Assembly (NCBI GenBank): GCA_963920525.1
Contig: OY986437.1
Span: forward strand, 196,931,511 to 196,995,510
Direction of reading: 5' to 3'
Length of the DNA stretch: 64,000 bases
Source: Dichetophora obliterata
Lineage: Eukaryota > Arthropoda > Insecta > Diptera > Sciomyzidae
Shown here one piece after another: positions 42,317 to 52,621 of this stretch. The position numbers were made by a program, and so were the translations under genes. Under the pieces are notes generated by a model, which did no database searches, was not told the DNA's origin, and saw only the letters and a list, made by a program, of their open reading frames with translations. How positions within the stretch are numbered: the first letter of the stretch is position 1; each line of letters opens with the position of its first letter.

Positions 42317-42836
42317 GTAGGTGACGTCTATCAAATCGGCACCGTAGCAATGTCAAAACTTAAAAAAAAAATAAGTATTGCCATATTTTGAACGAAAATC
42401 CACTGAAAATTCCATTGTTTTGTTACTTGATCTTATTGGTTTGAGGAACAAAAAGTGTGTTATTTTATTTTGTAATTTTTGTATGAAGTGTGTAAATGTT
42501 GTGATGCAAAAAAAGATAAAATATGCCGAAAACTGTGCTTTCTGCCATAGTACTTGGAGCAAGGAAAACATATGTTTTGGAATAAAAATATTAATATATG
42601 TATACTAAATAAAATAAAAAGCCACCAATCTGCATTGCTTAACTTTATTGCTACAAAAACATGTAAAATTTGGCTGATTTTGATATTCCGTAATTTAATC
42701 TTCTCTCCCGACTTCAAAACTCCCGCTCAAAGTCTTTGTCATACAAAAAAGCAAATAATAGAAAGTGGCATCACTTGCACAAAAATTTTGACATTGCTAC
42801 GGCGCCGATTTGATAGACGTCATCTTCTTCTTCTAC
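42317..42836. mobile_element. Non-autonomous element with 38-bp inverted repeats
   Basis: GACGTCTATCAAATCGGCAC plus CGTAGCAATGTCAAAA at 42323-42358 is repeated inverted at 42786-42823 with one mismatch. About 0.5 kb, no recognised gene. Outer boundaries are uncertain. Confidence 0.7.
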
Positions 42837-43122
42837 TTTCAAAAAAACATCTTGGGACTGTAAATGTGGAAAAAACGGTTTTGAATAATTTTTTTTTTAC
42901 ATTTCTGATGCTATTTCAGTTCATTTGTTCTAATCCAAGAATTGGTTCTAGTAAACTGTCCCATATTTTTGGTGGAGGCTTCGATGTTCAACCTAAAATG
43001 CAAAGCTGTGTAAGCATTTCGGATAAGTTGATTGTTCTTTTCAGTGGTATTCATACCTAGCGCTTTTATCAGGCAAGCTCTAATTTTTTTAAACTTAAAA
43101 ATTTCTGTTTTGTTATATGTAG

Positions 43123-43246
43123 GACCTGTTGGCTCAGTGGCGCCCAAAGTCGATATAAATGATAAAGTGGGCTTTTCCATAAGAAACTCGAAAAGCTCAT
43201 TCAGTTTGCTGTGTCCTGCTCAAGGATATCCCATGCCTGCGTTTAG
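43123..43246 (+). CDS. Dscam1: Dscam1 exon 6 variant 6.19
   Basis: 124 nt, acceptor TATGTAG, donor GTAAAT. The first base after the acceptor is G, so the usual Glu codon becomes Gly (GPVGSVAPK). The variable block is VDINDKVGFSIRNSKSS, then FSLLCPAQGYPMPAFR. Exon and downstream intron are near-identical to 6.20. Upstream is transposon DNA; a poor selector candidate (CTTTTATCAGGCAAG) lies near 43062. Confidence 0.92.
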
Positions 43247-43315
43247 GTAAATTTAACTATAATTTGTTAAATATTGATAAATATCAAGGACGAATTTTAG
43301 TTTAGGGAATTGCAA

Positions 43316-43338
43316 CCTTGAACCAACATTCGGAGTTT
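43316..43338 (+). promoter_or_regulatory. Selector for 6.20
   Basis: TTGAACCAACATTCGGAGTT; pairs with GAATGTTGG, 64 nt before the exon. Confidence 0.8.
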
Positions 43339-43401
43339 AGCTATTATTATAAAAAAAAAAGACATTTTAATTTATTTTGCTTTTGCTCAATTTTCTCTTA
43401 G

Positions 43402-43525
43402 AACCGGTTGGCTCTGTAGCGCCCAAAGTCGATATGAATGATAAAATGGGCTTTTCCATAAGAAACTCAAAAAGCTCACTCAGTTTGCTGTGCCCAGCTC
43501 AAGGGTATCCCATGCCTGCGTTTAG
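43402..43525 (+). CDS. Dscam1: Dscam1 exon 6 variant 6.20
   Basis: 124 nt, acceptor CTCTTAG, donor GTAAAT. It has EPVGSVAPK, the variable block VDMNDKMGFSIRNSKSS, then LSLLCPAQGYPMPAFR. It differs from 6.19 in only a few residues: the first residue, I/M and V/M in the block, and F/L after it. A recent duplicate. Confidence 0.95.
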
Positions 43526-43597
43526 GTAAATTTAACTATAATTAGTTTAATACTGATAAATATCAAGGACGAATTTTAGTTTGGGGAATTGCTACCT

Positions 43598-43620
43598 GAA
43601 ACCAACATTCGGGCTTTAGG
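43598..43620 (+). promoter_or_regulatory. Selector for 6.21
   Basis: TGAAACCAACATTCGGGCTT; duplicate of the 6.20 selector with three changes. Confidence 0.82.
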
Positions 43621-43685
43621 GATTATTATCAAAAAATACAGAAGAAATTTTGCCTCTATTTTGCTTTTGCTGAATTTTCTCTTAG

Positions 43686-43809
43686 AACCGGTGGGCTCTG
43701 TGGCGCCCAAAGTTGAGATTAAGGACAAAGTGGGCATATTTCTAGGTCAACAAAATAAATCTTTGGCCTTGCTCTGTCCAGCGCAATCCTATCCAATGCC
43801 AGCTTATAG
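43686..43809 (+). CDS. Dscam1: Dscam1 exon 6 variant 6.21
   Basis: 124 nt, acceptor CTCTTAG, donor GTGAGT (one of the few good donors). It has EPVGSVAPK, the variable block VEIKDKVGIFLGQQNKS, then LALLCPAQSYPMPAYR. NKS is a possible glycosylation site. Its upstream intron is a copy of that before 6.20, but its own block is different. Confidence 0.95.
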
Positions 43810-43842
43810 GTGAGTGCCGCCGTTTGGTTTTTCTTTTACCAA

Positions 43843-43866
43843 ACTATCCCGACATTCAGCAGTATT
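43843..43866 (+). promoter_or_regulatory. Selector for 6.22
   Basis: ACTATCCCGACATTCAGCAG plus TATT; among the best matches, spanning TATCCC to CAGCAG. Confidence 0.88.
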
Positions 43867-43925
43867 CTATACCAAGTTTTTGTTAATTTTGCTAAAACAT
43901 TCTGGTAAAAATGTACCTTTCTTAG

Positions 43926-44049
43926 AACCTGTTGGTAGCGTTGCTCCAAAAGTCAATAAAAACGATGAATTTAGTCATGATCGCATCAGTAATGGTTTAA
44001 CTGTGGCTCTAAAGTGTCCGGCACAATCATATCCGGTACCCGTTTATAG
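43926..44049 (+). CDS. Dscam1: Dscam1 exon 6 variant 6.22
   Basis: 124 nt, acceptor TTCTTAG, donor GTAGGT. It has EPVGSVAPK, the variable block VNKNDEFSHDRISNGLT, then VALKCPAQSYPVPVYR. It begins the N.KDEF.HD subgroup (6.22-6.24). Confidence 0.95.
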
Positions 44050-44102
44050 GTAGGTTCATAGAAAAAAACTAAACGAGTTCTTGATAAATCAATGCAGGGG
44101 TG

Positions 44103-44124
44103 GCCAGCCCAACATTCAATAGTT
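44103..44124 (+). promoter_or_regulatory. Selector for 6.23
   Basis: GCCAGCCCAACATTCAATAG plus TTT; pairs with GAATGTTGGG. Confidence 0.85.
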
Positions 44125-44219
44125 TAATGGAAAATTCAATATTTTGGAAAACTAAATTTAAATACTTCTACATAATTTTTTTTTAATATAACCCTTATCC
44201 TTAAAATGCCTTTTCACAG

Positions 44220-44343
44220 AGCCTATTGGTAGCGTTGCTCCTCGAGTCAATCGCAAAGATGAATACAATCACGATCGCATAGGAGAAAATTTAACCATAG
44301 CTCTACAATGTCCAGCACAGTCCTTCCCCGTGCCTGCCTACAG
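44220..44343 (+). CDS. Dscam1: Dscam1 exon 6 variant 6.23
   Basis: 124 nt, acceptor TTCACAG, donor GTATAG. It has EPIGSVAPR, the variable block VNRKDEYNHDRIGENLT, then IALQCPAQSFPVPAYR. NLT is a possible glycosylation site. Confidence 0.95.
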
Positions 44344-44357
44344 GTATAGCATTCTCA

Positions 44358-44388
44358 CTTATCCATCATGCAACATTCAGCGCAGTTT
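44358..44388 (+). promoter_or_regulatory. Selector for 6.24
   Basis: TGCAACATTCAGCGCAGTTT; CAACATTCAG is exact and a GC insertion splits the CAGTTT end. Confidence 0.82.
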
Positions 44389-44444
44389 AGGGTCAATTGA
44401 TTTCAGTTAAGCAGAGATATTTTTTAATAATAACTGTATTTTAG

Positions 44445-44568
44445 AACCTGTCGGCAGCGTTGCTCCAAATATTAATAGAAAGGATGGCTTTAATCATGAT
44501 TTTATTAAGAAGAATAAAACTATTGCCTTAATGTGTCCAGCTCAAGCGTTTCCCGTACCTTTGAAGAA
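44445..44568 (+). CDS. Dscam1: Dscam1 exon 6 variant 6.24
   Basis: 124 nt, acceptor TTTTAG, donor GTAAAA. It ends in AA instead of AG, so the last residue becomes Lys, and PVPxFR reads PVPLKK. It has EPVGSVAPN, the variable block INRKDGFNHDFIKKNKT, then IALMCPAQAFPVPLKK. NKT is a possible glycosylation site. Loss of the conserved aromatic-Arg end may mean relaxed constraint. Confidence 0.92.
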
Positions 44569-44640
44569 GTAAAAATTTCATAATAATGAAATAAAATGGT
44601 GCAAACATATTCTCGGACTATTGATATCTCAATTTGCATT

Positions 44641-44666
44641 ACTTTACCAACATTCAGATTCAGTTT
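44641..44666 (+). promoter_or_regulatory. Selector for 6.25
   Basis: ACCAACATTCAGATTCAGTT; core exact, but 265 nt from the exon, the largest selector-to-exon distance seen. Confidence 0.72.
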
Positions 44667-44930
44667 CTAAATTTTAAGTTTTCATCTAATTCATGAATCT
44701 AGTTTCATGAAGTTGCGATATTTATAAAAGGTATTTAGAAAGATTATAAATGTGCGTGGAAAAAAAGACCGCTCTCTCTCTAATTGTTGGTAAGGGGGGA
44801 AAGAGAGATGGGTTTTTAATTCGAAAATATGAGCAATGTACTTTACTTGTTCATTAAAATCACCATTAGGTCTATTTTGCTAGAAATTGATAATCTTTAT
44901 ATATACATTAAAAAATTTAATAATTTTCAG

Positions 44931-45054
44931 AACCTATGGGTAGTGTTGCACCAAAAGTTAGCATCGCCGATCAATTACAAAATGCTGCGGTCAAAAGAAA
45001 CTTGAGAGTTGCTCTCTTCTGTCCGGCCCAATCGTTTCCCGTGCCACTTTTTAG
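44931..45054 (+). CDS. Dscam1: Dscam1 exon 6 variant 6.25
   Basis: 124 nt, acceptor ATTTTCAG, donor GTATTT. It has EPMGSVAPK (Met for Val), the variable block VSIADQLQNAAVKRNLR, then VALFCPAQSFPVPLFR. The block is basic at its end. Confidence 0.94.
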
Positions 45055-45127
45055 GTATTTGAAAATTTTTTCAAAAATTATTCAAGAGGTTAGCGTAGAT
45101 TTTATGAAATCAAATTGTTTTTGTCGT

Positions 45128-45150
45128 CATTCCCACATTCGGGCAGTGTT
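45128..45150 (+). promoter_or_regulatory. Selector for 6.26
   Basis: CATTCCCACATTCGGGCAGT plus GTT; near-complete consensus lacking one A. Confidence 0.83.
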
Positions 45151-45202
45151 TCTTTGTATTAACTAATTTAAATGCAAACTAGTTAAATAATTCCTTTCTT
45201 AG

Positions 45203-45326
45203 AACCTGTGGGTAGCGTACCACCCAAAATCAGCATCGGTGATCGACTTAAAGATGCTGGAACTGGTATTAATGAGACTTTGAGTATTTTTTGTCCAGCA
45301 CAAGCCTATCCAGTGCCATTCTTTAG
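45203..45326 (+). CDS. Dscam1: Dscam1 exon 6 variant 6.26
   Basis: 124 nt, acceptor TTTCTTAG, donor GTAGTC. It has EPVGSVPPK, the variable block ISIGDRLKDAGTGINET, then LSIFCPAQAYPVPFFR. Sister of 6.27, with NET a possible glycosylation site that 6.27 lacks. Confidence 0.95.
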
Positions 45327-45513
45327 GTAGTCGATATTGTATTTATACGTTTTTTATGGTTTTTAGCAAAGGATTATTTATTTGAACTTTACCAAAAACT
45401 AAAACCAAATACATGTGCTACAATGTGCTTTTTTTTGTGTGCCCAATGTGTGCATAATTAAGTATAATTTTTATGCGTTTTGTGGTTTTTTATGCGAACT
45501 TTCCTCCAACGAG

Positions 45514-45537
45514 TTTTCCTCCAACATTCAGCAGTTA
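45514..45537 (+). promoter_or_regulatory. Selector for 6.27
   Basis: TTTCCTCCAACATTCAGCAG plus TTA; preceded by a partial copy (TTTCCTCCAAC) 20 nt upstream. Confidence 0.85.
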
Positions 45538-45596
45538 CATCAGAGCTTGAATAAACTTTTTTAAATGGAAACTGGACGATTTTTATTTAAATTTAG

Positions 45597-45720
45597 AACC
45601 CGTTGGTAGTGTGCCTCCAAAAGTCAGTGTTGGCGATAGACGTAAGGATGCTGAAACTGGTATCAAGAGTGCATTAAGTATTTTTTGTCCAGCTCAAGCT
45701 TACCCGGTGCCATTTTTTAG
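45597..45720 (+). CDS. Dscam1: Dscam1 exon 6 variant 6.27
   Basis: 124 nt, acceptor AATTTAG, donor GTAATG. It has EPVGSVPPK, the variable block VSVGDRRKDAETGIKSA, then LSIFCPAQAYPVPFFR. The last half matches 6.26 exactly. 6.28, now 6.4 kb away across a LINE, is the third member of this set. Confidence 0.95.
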
Positions 45721-47429
45721 GTAATGTTATAATTTCTTAATCAAAGATCATATGATAGAAAAATCATTTCATTCATATTTTTTTAAAAACTTTGCTTAGT
45801 GAAGTGAATTACCAATGCTTTTCTTTCTCATTAAGTAGTTACCCTAGTTAAAGAGTAACCGACCGAAGAGCAGGGCTAAAACAGGGTCGAACACTGTCTT
45901 AAACGAATCAAAAAAGTTCACTTGTCCGAACAGGGGCCAAACTCGGGTCGAACAATGGCCATTTTGAATTTAATTATCAATTTTGACTTCCAGCTTATGT
46001 CAAAACAAAAACATGTACACTAGAGTGGGGTGATTTAATGAAATTTAGTTTTTTATTAGATTTTTTGTAAGAGATTCTATGCAAACTTTGTTCTAAATTT
46101 TATACTGCAGCCCTCAATTGTTGTAGTTTTTTAAAACTGATACCAAAAATGAATTCATGGCCGCAAAAACCCTAACCATGCAAATTTTGAATAAAATCAA
46201 TTGGTCGAAAACAAACTAACTGCAAGTTACAAGTTTTATATACTAACATTAAAAGTAAAACATTTACTATACAGACAAGCCTTTGACATAGTTTTTGTGT
46301 TTACATACCTGAGATTTTAGGAGAAATATTTGGTGCAGACTATTTTAACCGTCTAGTGCCATTTTGTTAGGCAATTTTTTACAGTTTTCGAAAAAATTTA
46401 AAAAGCACCCTTAAACGTAGTTTAAATTTTAAAATGAATTGCTAGTTGTTAATGAGCTATTGCTAAAATTGCTAGAGCATGGCGAATGTTTCCATCAGGT
46501 GACGGCGAGACTCGAGCACTGGTACAGTGATAAAAAATTAGATGCTCTCTTAGGAGACATTTGTTGGAATTTACATAAAGAAGCAGAAGAAACAGATGAA
46601 TCTATCTCAGAAAATAAAAAAAAATATGCATGAAAAACTTAGTTTTAATACCTTTCAGGTCGTTTTAGGGACACAGTAAGTTGGTTAATTTGGTTTAATT
46701 TGTAATTTAATTTATCGCCACTATATCAGGGGAATATTTTTCCATCAAAAAGCTTACTTGTTTTTGTTTGAACAAAGCTTTCATATAAAAAAAGGGTTTT
46801 TTTTTATTTATGATGTCAATTTGAACCATATGAGTTTGGTTTCGAGGGCTAAACAGTTTTAAGAAATTATTCTTAAGGTAATTCTTAATGTTTCGCTCAT
46901 TGACATGAAGTCGATAAAGTTAATGAGAAAAAAGTTTTTCTAACAAGAACTGCATTAACATATACTTGACCTTGAACCTTCAATTTCTCGAAAACAGGCC
47001 GAAATATTAAAAAAAACGGTAAATGCCATTAAATTCATCGTGCTGAAATTATGCTGAAATGATATGTCTCCAGCTTGTTTGATATTTGGACAAGCACAGT
47101 GTTATTAACCAAGTATCTATAGAAAATATTTCATTGTTATTCAGCCGTAATTAAAATTTAGCGTTCTAAAATTTGGCAACATACTCCCTTCCAAAAAAAT
47201 GTAACCCAAAGTCATAGAAGTGCATGGTAAATGTCATAGAAAAATCATTAATTTTCAATGTTTCTTATTTTAAAAATAGGAACAAAAAATAAAAAAGTTT
47301 AATGGGTGGGAATGTATTGAAACATTTTTTTAATGCCATTAAGTTTATTTAGTTTTATAGGAACTTTTCCTGTTGGACGTTTTTGTTAATGTTGTATGGT
47401 GGAGATGCGTACTGCGAACTAAATGAGAT
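45721..47429. other. Intron DNA after 6.27
   Basis: AT-rich. A short + frame at 46439-46633 (65 codons, opening MLVVNELLLKLLEHGE) belongs to no family I know and is probably chance or an element relic. ACCGACCGAAGAGCAGGGC near 45860 may mark another element edge. Confidence 0.4.
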
Positions 47430-47734
47430 CTATTGTACCTCCTTCTCAAAGCTCTGCTGGGTTTGCGGATTACAGAATTTCATCCAGCCCTATATCTCTA
47501 ATGAATTGGAAAATATTCTTTGGTTCAAGGGATGAATCCTGCTCTAGACTGAGCTCATAGTTCCCCAGTGCTAGTTTACGTCTGCGAGCCACGGCGTCGC
47601 AGTTTGTAAGTAGATGTATTGGAGTCTCCTCTGCTTCTTCACAGAAACGGCAGTTACTGTCGGTTTCTGTGCCCAATTACATCAGGTGGTATTTGAGTTT
47701 ACAGTGTCCTCTAAGGACCCCCGTTAGAATCCTT

Positions 47735-48880
47735 ACACGCAGAGAAAAGACATGGTTGAGACATGATTACTACAATAATATTTTTTTTACAAAAATTATT
47801 GTATTATTTCTGCAAACACAAATTTTTGCCTAAATAAAGTCATAATTTACTTAATGCTGGTACCAAAAATAACATTATAGTTGAAATCATAACATCATTA
47901 AAATCGTCAACATACTATGATTGCCTCAACTATTGGAACAAAAAAGTTGTAGTTCTGTCAATCATGATAAATGTGAATATTATTATGGAGCCAAACATAT
48001 TAGAATTTTGAATGTTTGTCGGAACTATTCTTTGATTGTTGGCAAACGAAGCAGAACTTAACCAAAAATCGAAAGAATTTACTGTGTCTGAACAGTTTGC
48101 AGGAAAAACTTTCACTTCATTCAGACACTATAAGTTTTATCAATTCCTGGCTATGAACTGTTTCGTTTCTCAACTGTTCAATTATTGTGTTTTGCTTTAA
48201 ATCGCCTTATCCTAACAACAGCACGCAGAAAAGTGACATTTTCGACTTTAATTGTAGCAAACATATTTCTGTTTACCGTAAATATATTTCGCAATTCTGA
48301 CCATATTTTGTTTATCACAAATATTGCTATTTTTGTGACAATGCACTTAATGTACCATGTTTGTGAATGGCATTAGTCAGGCGAGCGGTAGTAGCGGCTG
48401 TGGCTTACTGGCAGTATGCGTGGCTCGTAAGCGAAAAAGCCGCGGTTCAAACCCCAGCTCGGACAGAAAATTTTATCAAAAAGGTTTTTCAATTGAATTA
48501 ATATTTCTGTTCAGCCCAGACAATGGCAAACCTCTGGAGATATCTTAATTAATTAATAGCTTTGGAAATTGGAGTGCATGAAAATAAAAAAAAAAAAAAT
48601 AAAATTATTGTTTCAATAATATTCTGGATCCTAAAAATAAATGCATAATATAGTTGTTGCAATCATTCTATTTTCGGCCAAATAGAGAATAATGATTGTT
48701 TCCGTAATATTTTGGTTCCTACAGTAAATTTCCTTTTCTAAATATGGTTGTTGTAATCATTTTATCATGATCAAAGAAAATATTATATGTTTAAGAACAT
48801 GTTAGCAACAATCACAATCCGAATCATACTATGATCCTCTTAAAACATGGTTGTTGCAACTATGTTTTTTCTCTGCGTGT
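47735..48880. mobile_element. 1.15-kb non-autonomous DNA element nested in the LINE
   Basis: The inverted ends ACACGCAGAGAAAA and TTTTCTCTGCGTGT are perfect over 14 bp. The ends also share a CATGGTTG phrase in opposite orientation. The interior has several TGGTTGTTGCAATCAT-like repeats and a SINE, but no transposase. It splits the LINE reading frame, so it arrived later. Confidence 0.8.
48366..48543 (+). mobile_element. tRNA-derived SINE, copy B
   Basis: The head carries a B box (GCGGTTCAAACCCCAGC). The body has TTTTTCAATTGAATTAAT, then GACAATGGCAAACCTC, shared with the minus-strand copy at 25312-25492. Nested in the 1.15-kb element, which is nested in the LINE. Confidence 0.7.
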
Positions 48881-51262
48881 AGATTCGGTTTGCCTAAGCT
48901 TATGCACAATTTTGCTCTCCGAGTGTTAAAATCTCTGAGGAGCAATTTGAATTTTCTTAGCTTTGGGAAGCTTTTCCAAAGGTTGGAACGTTTATGCGTC
49001 TCCCCCTTCTTAGTTATTTTTTTATAGAATGTGTGCCCAATCCGCAAAATGGTTCTGGTCCTATAAATTTTGTGGCTGCACCCTGTCGCGCTAGACCAAT
49101 GGCTTCCTCGCTACCCTGTTATTCCTTTGTGTCCTGGGACCCAAAGTATAGTAACAGTGTTATTCTTGCCTAGTTCGTTGAGTTTTGTTAGGCATTCCCA
49201 TGTTATTCTCGATGATATCTCACAGGAGACTAATGCTTCGATTGCTGCTTGGCTGTCTGACATCACAACTATATCCTGACCTTTGTATTTCCGGTCCAGA
49301 TTGAATTGTGCACACAGCTGTATTGCTAGGATTTCCGCTTGTAAGATACTGGGTGTTGTCCCCATAGGTTCAAAGTGCTTGGTTCTTGGCCCGTACACCC
49401 CTGCGCCTATACCTTCCAATGTCTTGGAGCCATCCGTATACCATGACATACTGTGTGGTTTCTTAACTTGCGATATCATCTCGCTGTCCCACTCTTTCTT
49501 GGTACTAAGCTTAATTTCGAAGTTGTACCTTTTTACTATATCGTATCTTGGTAGATCGATGAAGGGAGTGTGCTTTGCAATATCCTCCTTCTCTCTACTG
49601 CTGATAGTTTTACCTAAACCTTTCCCCTCTTTTGAAAGGCATAACAGAGTTCGCTTGGCTACTCCCTCTATGACAAGGTGTAAGGGTGTTAGGTCCAGAA
49701 TTACTTCTAGTGCTGCTGTAGGGCAGGTCCTCAGGGCCCCTGTGATGCATACACAGGCCAGTCTCTGCACCTTTGTTAGCATATTCCTCATTGTGATTAG
49801 CTTGGTTCTCTCAGCCCATGCTATTGCACCATAGGTGAGGATGGGTCTCACCATCATGGTATACATCCAGCGGAGAATTGTTGGGTTACAACCCCAGCTT
49901 TTCCCCGCCAGGCTCCTACATGCCATGAGTGCGTGCCTTGCTTTGTTTATAGTTACCTCTGCATGTCTTCTCCAGAGAAGCTTTGAATCTAGTGTAAGTC
50001 CCAGGTACTTTACTTCTCCTTTGAAGGGAATTTCCGTGCCATCCATTCTCATTGTTCGGAGGTTTGGCAGGCTTCTTTTGTTAGTAAAAGGTACTGTGGT
50101 AGTTTTCGCTGGGTTGATAATTAATCCCACTTTGTTGTACCATTCCTTTGTTACTGACAGTCCTCTCTGTATCAGGCTACAGAGTGTATCCTCGAACTTC
50201 CCTCTCGCTATTAAGGCGATGTCGTCTGCGTAACCCTGACATTTTATGCCATTCTCGGTTAGCATCGTTAATAATTCGTCCACAACAAAACTCCACAGCA
50301 GTGGAGAAAGGACTACGCCGTGTGGGCAGCCTTTTGTTGTTTTGATTCTTATAGTGGTGTTGCCCAGTTTTGTTTCTGCAGTTCTAGTGCTAAGCATTTG
50401 GCACATCCGCCTGCTGAGCATATCATTTACTCCTTTTTTGTGTAAAAACATCTTCACAGCCTAGTGAGAAGTATTATCAAAGGCTCCCTCTATGTCTAGA
50501 AAGGCACAGAGTACGGTTTCTTTGTTTTTGAAAGCGAACTGGATGTTACTAGCCAGCTGGTCTAAGACAGATTCCGTAGACCTACCCGCCCTATACGCGT
50601 GTTGACATGGGTGCATTGGCGCCTTCTCCAGAATCTAATTTCTTATATAGCTATATTTTACCTTTTCCATTGTTTTAAGTACAAATGAGGTAAGGCTAAT
50701 GGGTCTAAACGACTTTGGTAGCGTGTAGTCTATTTTCCCTACTTTTGGTATGAAGGTGACTATGGCCCTTCTCCATTTCCTTGGGATATAGCCCAGCGCA
50801 AGGCTGCTTCTAGTTATTTTGACTAGGTGGGGCAATATAGTTTTTGCACCCTTTTGTAGAAGTGCAGGAAAGATGCCGTCTACACCTGCTAATTTGAATG
50901 GTTAAAAGGTTCTGAGTGCCCAATCTAGACGAGCTTTAGTACAAATGCTCTTTGCGAGTTTCCATTCTTCTTGATTTGGAGCAATCTGACTGTTTGCCGT
51001 CTCATACGGCATCAGTTACTGGTGTGCTGCCCGGGAAACGAGTTTCTAGAAGGTGACTGGCTCGTTGCTCTTCTCTAAGCGTATAGCTTCCGTCTGGCAA
51101 TAGAAGTGACATTCTTGTCTCCACTCTGCCTTAGCCATTGCTTTGTGTATCCTAGCTGCGGCTGGCGTGGAAGAAATTTCTTCGCAGAAAGTTCTAAAGA
51201 AAGTTCCTGTTGGATAGTCTGGATCACTTGGTTGGGGAGGATGGCCCTTCTTTGTTTTCATA

Positions 51263-52017
51263 AAAAAAGTATGCTTTGCTAAGCCGTTTATAGTTTCAAA
51301 TGCGGTAACATATCCTTTTTTTGTATTATCGTACGTAAAATGGTAAAAGCTGCTTATAGTGAATGGTATCTTATCGATTCTCGGTTTTTATTTGGGTCAT
51401 TATATTTCGGTTACTCCATCTTCGGCCTGCTAGGGGTTGTGCTTGTGTTTGAATCGAAAAGCGATTCACAAATAAAGCGAAATAAAGCTTGCGATCTTTA
51501 AAAAAACAGAAAAGAGATCCGTATTCTGCCTAACCTGCACTTTGTTTCCCTTCATCCACTGCCTGTTGAATAGTTTTGTTAAAAAGACGTATGCTACTAA
51601 CTTACGCCTTTTTAACAAAAACCGTTGATTTATCAAGGCCATTAGACCCTCTTCATTAGATGCTGCATACGTCCTTTTCACACAGACTGTTTGCCTAGTA
51701 GACAGTAGACACCAATTATTCAAAAAAATAAAAATATCCAAAATGGCAACATACACCCTTTTAACAACTAGCAATTCAAATATTCTACAAAAACATTTCA
51801 AATGAAATTTCACTATTTCAGTTTTCACTTTGTCAACACAACAACTACGTAAAAGCATAGGTATATTAAGTGATGCCATGCTCTTGATGTTAGTTAAAAC
51901 CTAAATTGCAAATAGTAAAAATTAATTTTTCTTACATTTGATGTGCCGTCATACGACCGCTGTTCGACCCTTATTCGGTCTTAGTACACAATATTATATT
52001 TACTTGGGTACATCAGG
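51263..52017. other. Intron DNA before 6.28
   Basis: No family recognised. TCGACCCTTATTCGGTCTTA near 51964 resembles the ACCGACCGAAGAGCAGGGCT text near 45860 in spirit only. A 137-codon minus frame (51466-51879) has no motif I know. Confidence 0.4.
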
Positions 52018-52043
52018 TTTATCCTTAACACTCAGTGCAGTAA
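52018..52043 (+). promoter_or_regulatory. Selector for 6.28
   Basis: TTATCCTTAACACTCAGTGC plus AGTAA; weaker, with C for the second T of ATTCAG. Confidence 0.65.
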
Positions 52044-52095
52044 CTTTCACAAACTTTTCTATAATCATTTGAACAGATTTGTTTTCTTAATTTAG

Positions 52096-52219
52096 AACCT
52101 GTTGGTAGTGTTGCTCCAAAAATCAATCCCATGAACCGTCGAAACGATGCTGAAGCGGCCATTGGCGAAACTCTGAGCATATTTTGTCCGGCGCAGTCGT
52201 ATCCGGTGCCTGTGTTTCG
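52096..52219 (+). CDS. Dscam1: Dscam1 exon 6 variant 6.28
   Basis: 124 nt, acceptor AATTTAG, donor GTAAAT; ends in CG. It has EPVGSVAPK, the variable block INPMNRRNDAEAAIGET, then LSIFCPAQSYPVPVFR. Kin of 6.26 and 6.27 (RRxDAE, LSIFC). Confidence 0.95.
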
Positions 52220-52621
52220 GTAAATAAAACTAATTATGTAAAATTCATGGAGAATGAAATGACTGCTGCTATATATTTATAGCGGTAAAATTTAGTCACA
52301 ACGCTTATAAACTGGTTCTTAAAGGTTACATGTATACCTTGTTTTGTTAAAATAGTTTAAATAAGGGCATTTTTAGAAAAAACTGTTATCTTTCTACTGA
52401 AATAACAGCTTTGTCTAGATAAAAATCACACACTCAAAAATATTTGTGTGTAAATATTACTAATATCTGCGTCCATTCTACGAATTTTATTCGTAATTTT
52501 AGGTATATTAGTAAATATTACGAATATTTTATTCTTATTCGTACAAAAACAAATGTATACTGTACGAATACATTTGTTACATTTATGAATAATCATAATA
52601 TCTTATGACGAAAAAAAAAAA

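Larger units (their letters stand above)
47430..51262 (-). mobile_element. LINE with reverse transcriptase and RNase H, split by a nested element
   Basis: Minus strand, high to low: a linker (51046-51261); RT start with SFRPISLTSFVLKTMEK (50635-50835); a 448-codon frame (49111-50457) with RT motifs (TKGCPHGVVLSPLLWSFVVD; the catalytic YADDIAL; KYLGLTLDSKLLW) and RNase H (WYTDGSKTLEGIGAGVYG, LQAEILAIQL, VMSDSQAAIEAL, LWVPGHKGITG); and a Cys-rich tail at 47470-47676 (CRFCEEAEETPIHLL). The tail is cut off by the element at 47735-48880. His replaces the usual Gln in the CPQG motif. It has stops, so it is not active. I/LOA-type architecture. Confidence 0.9.
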
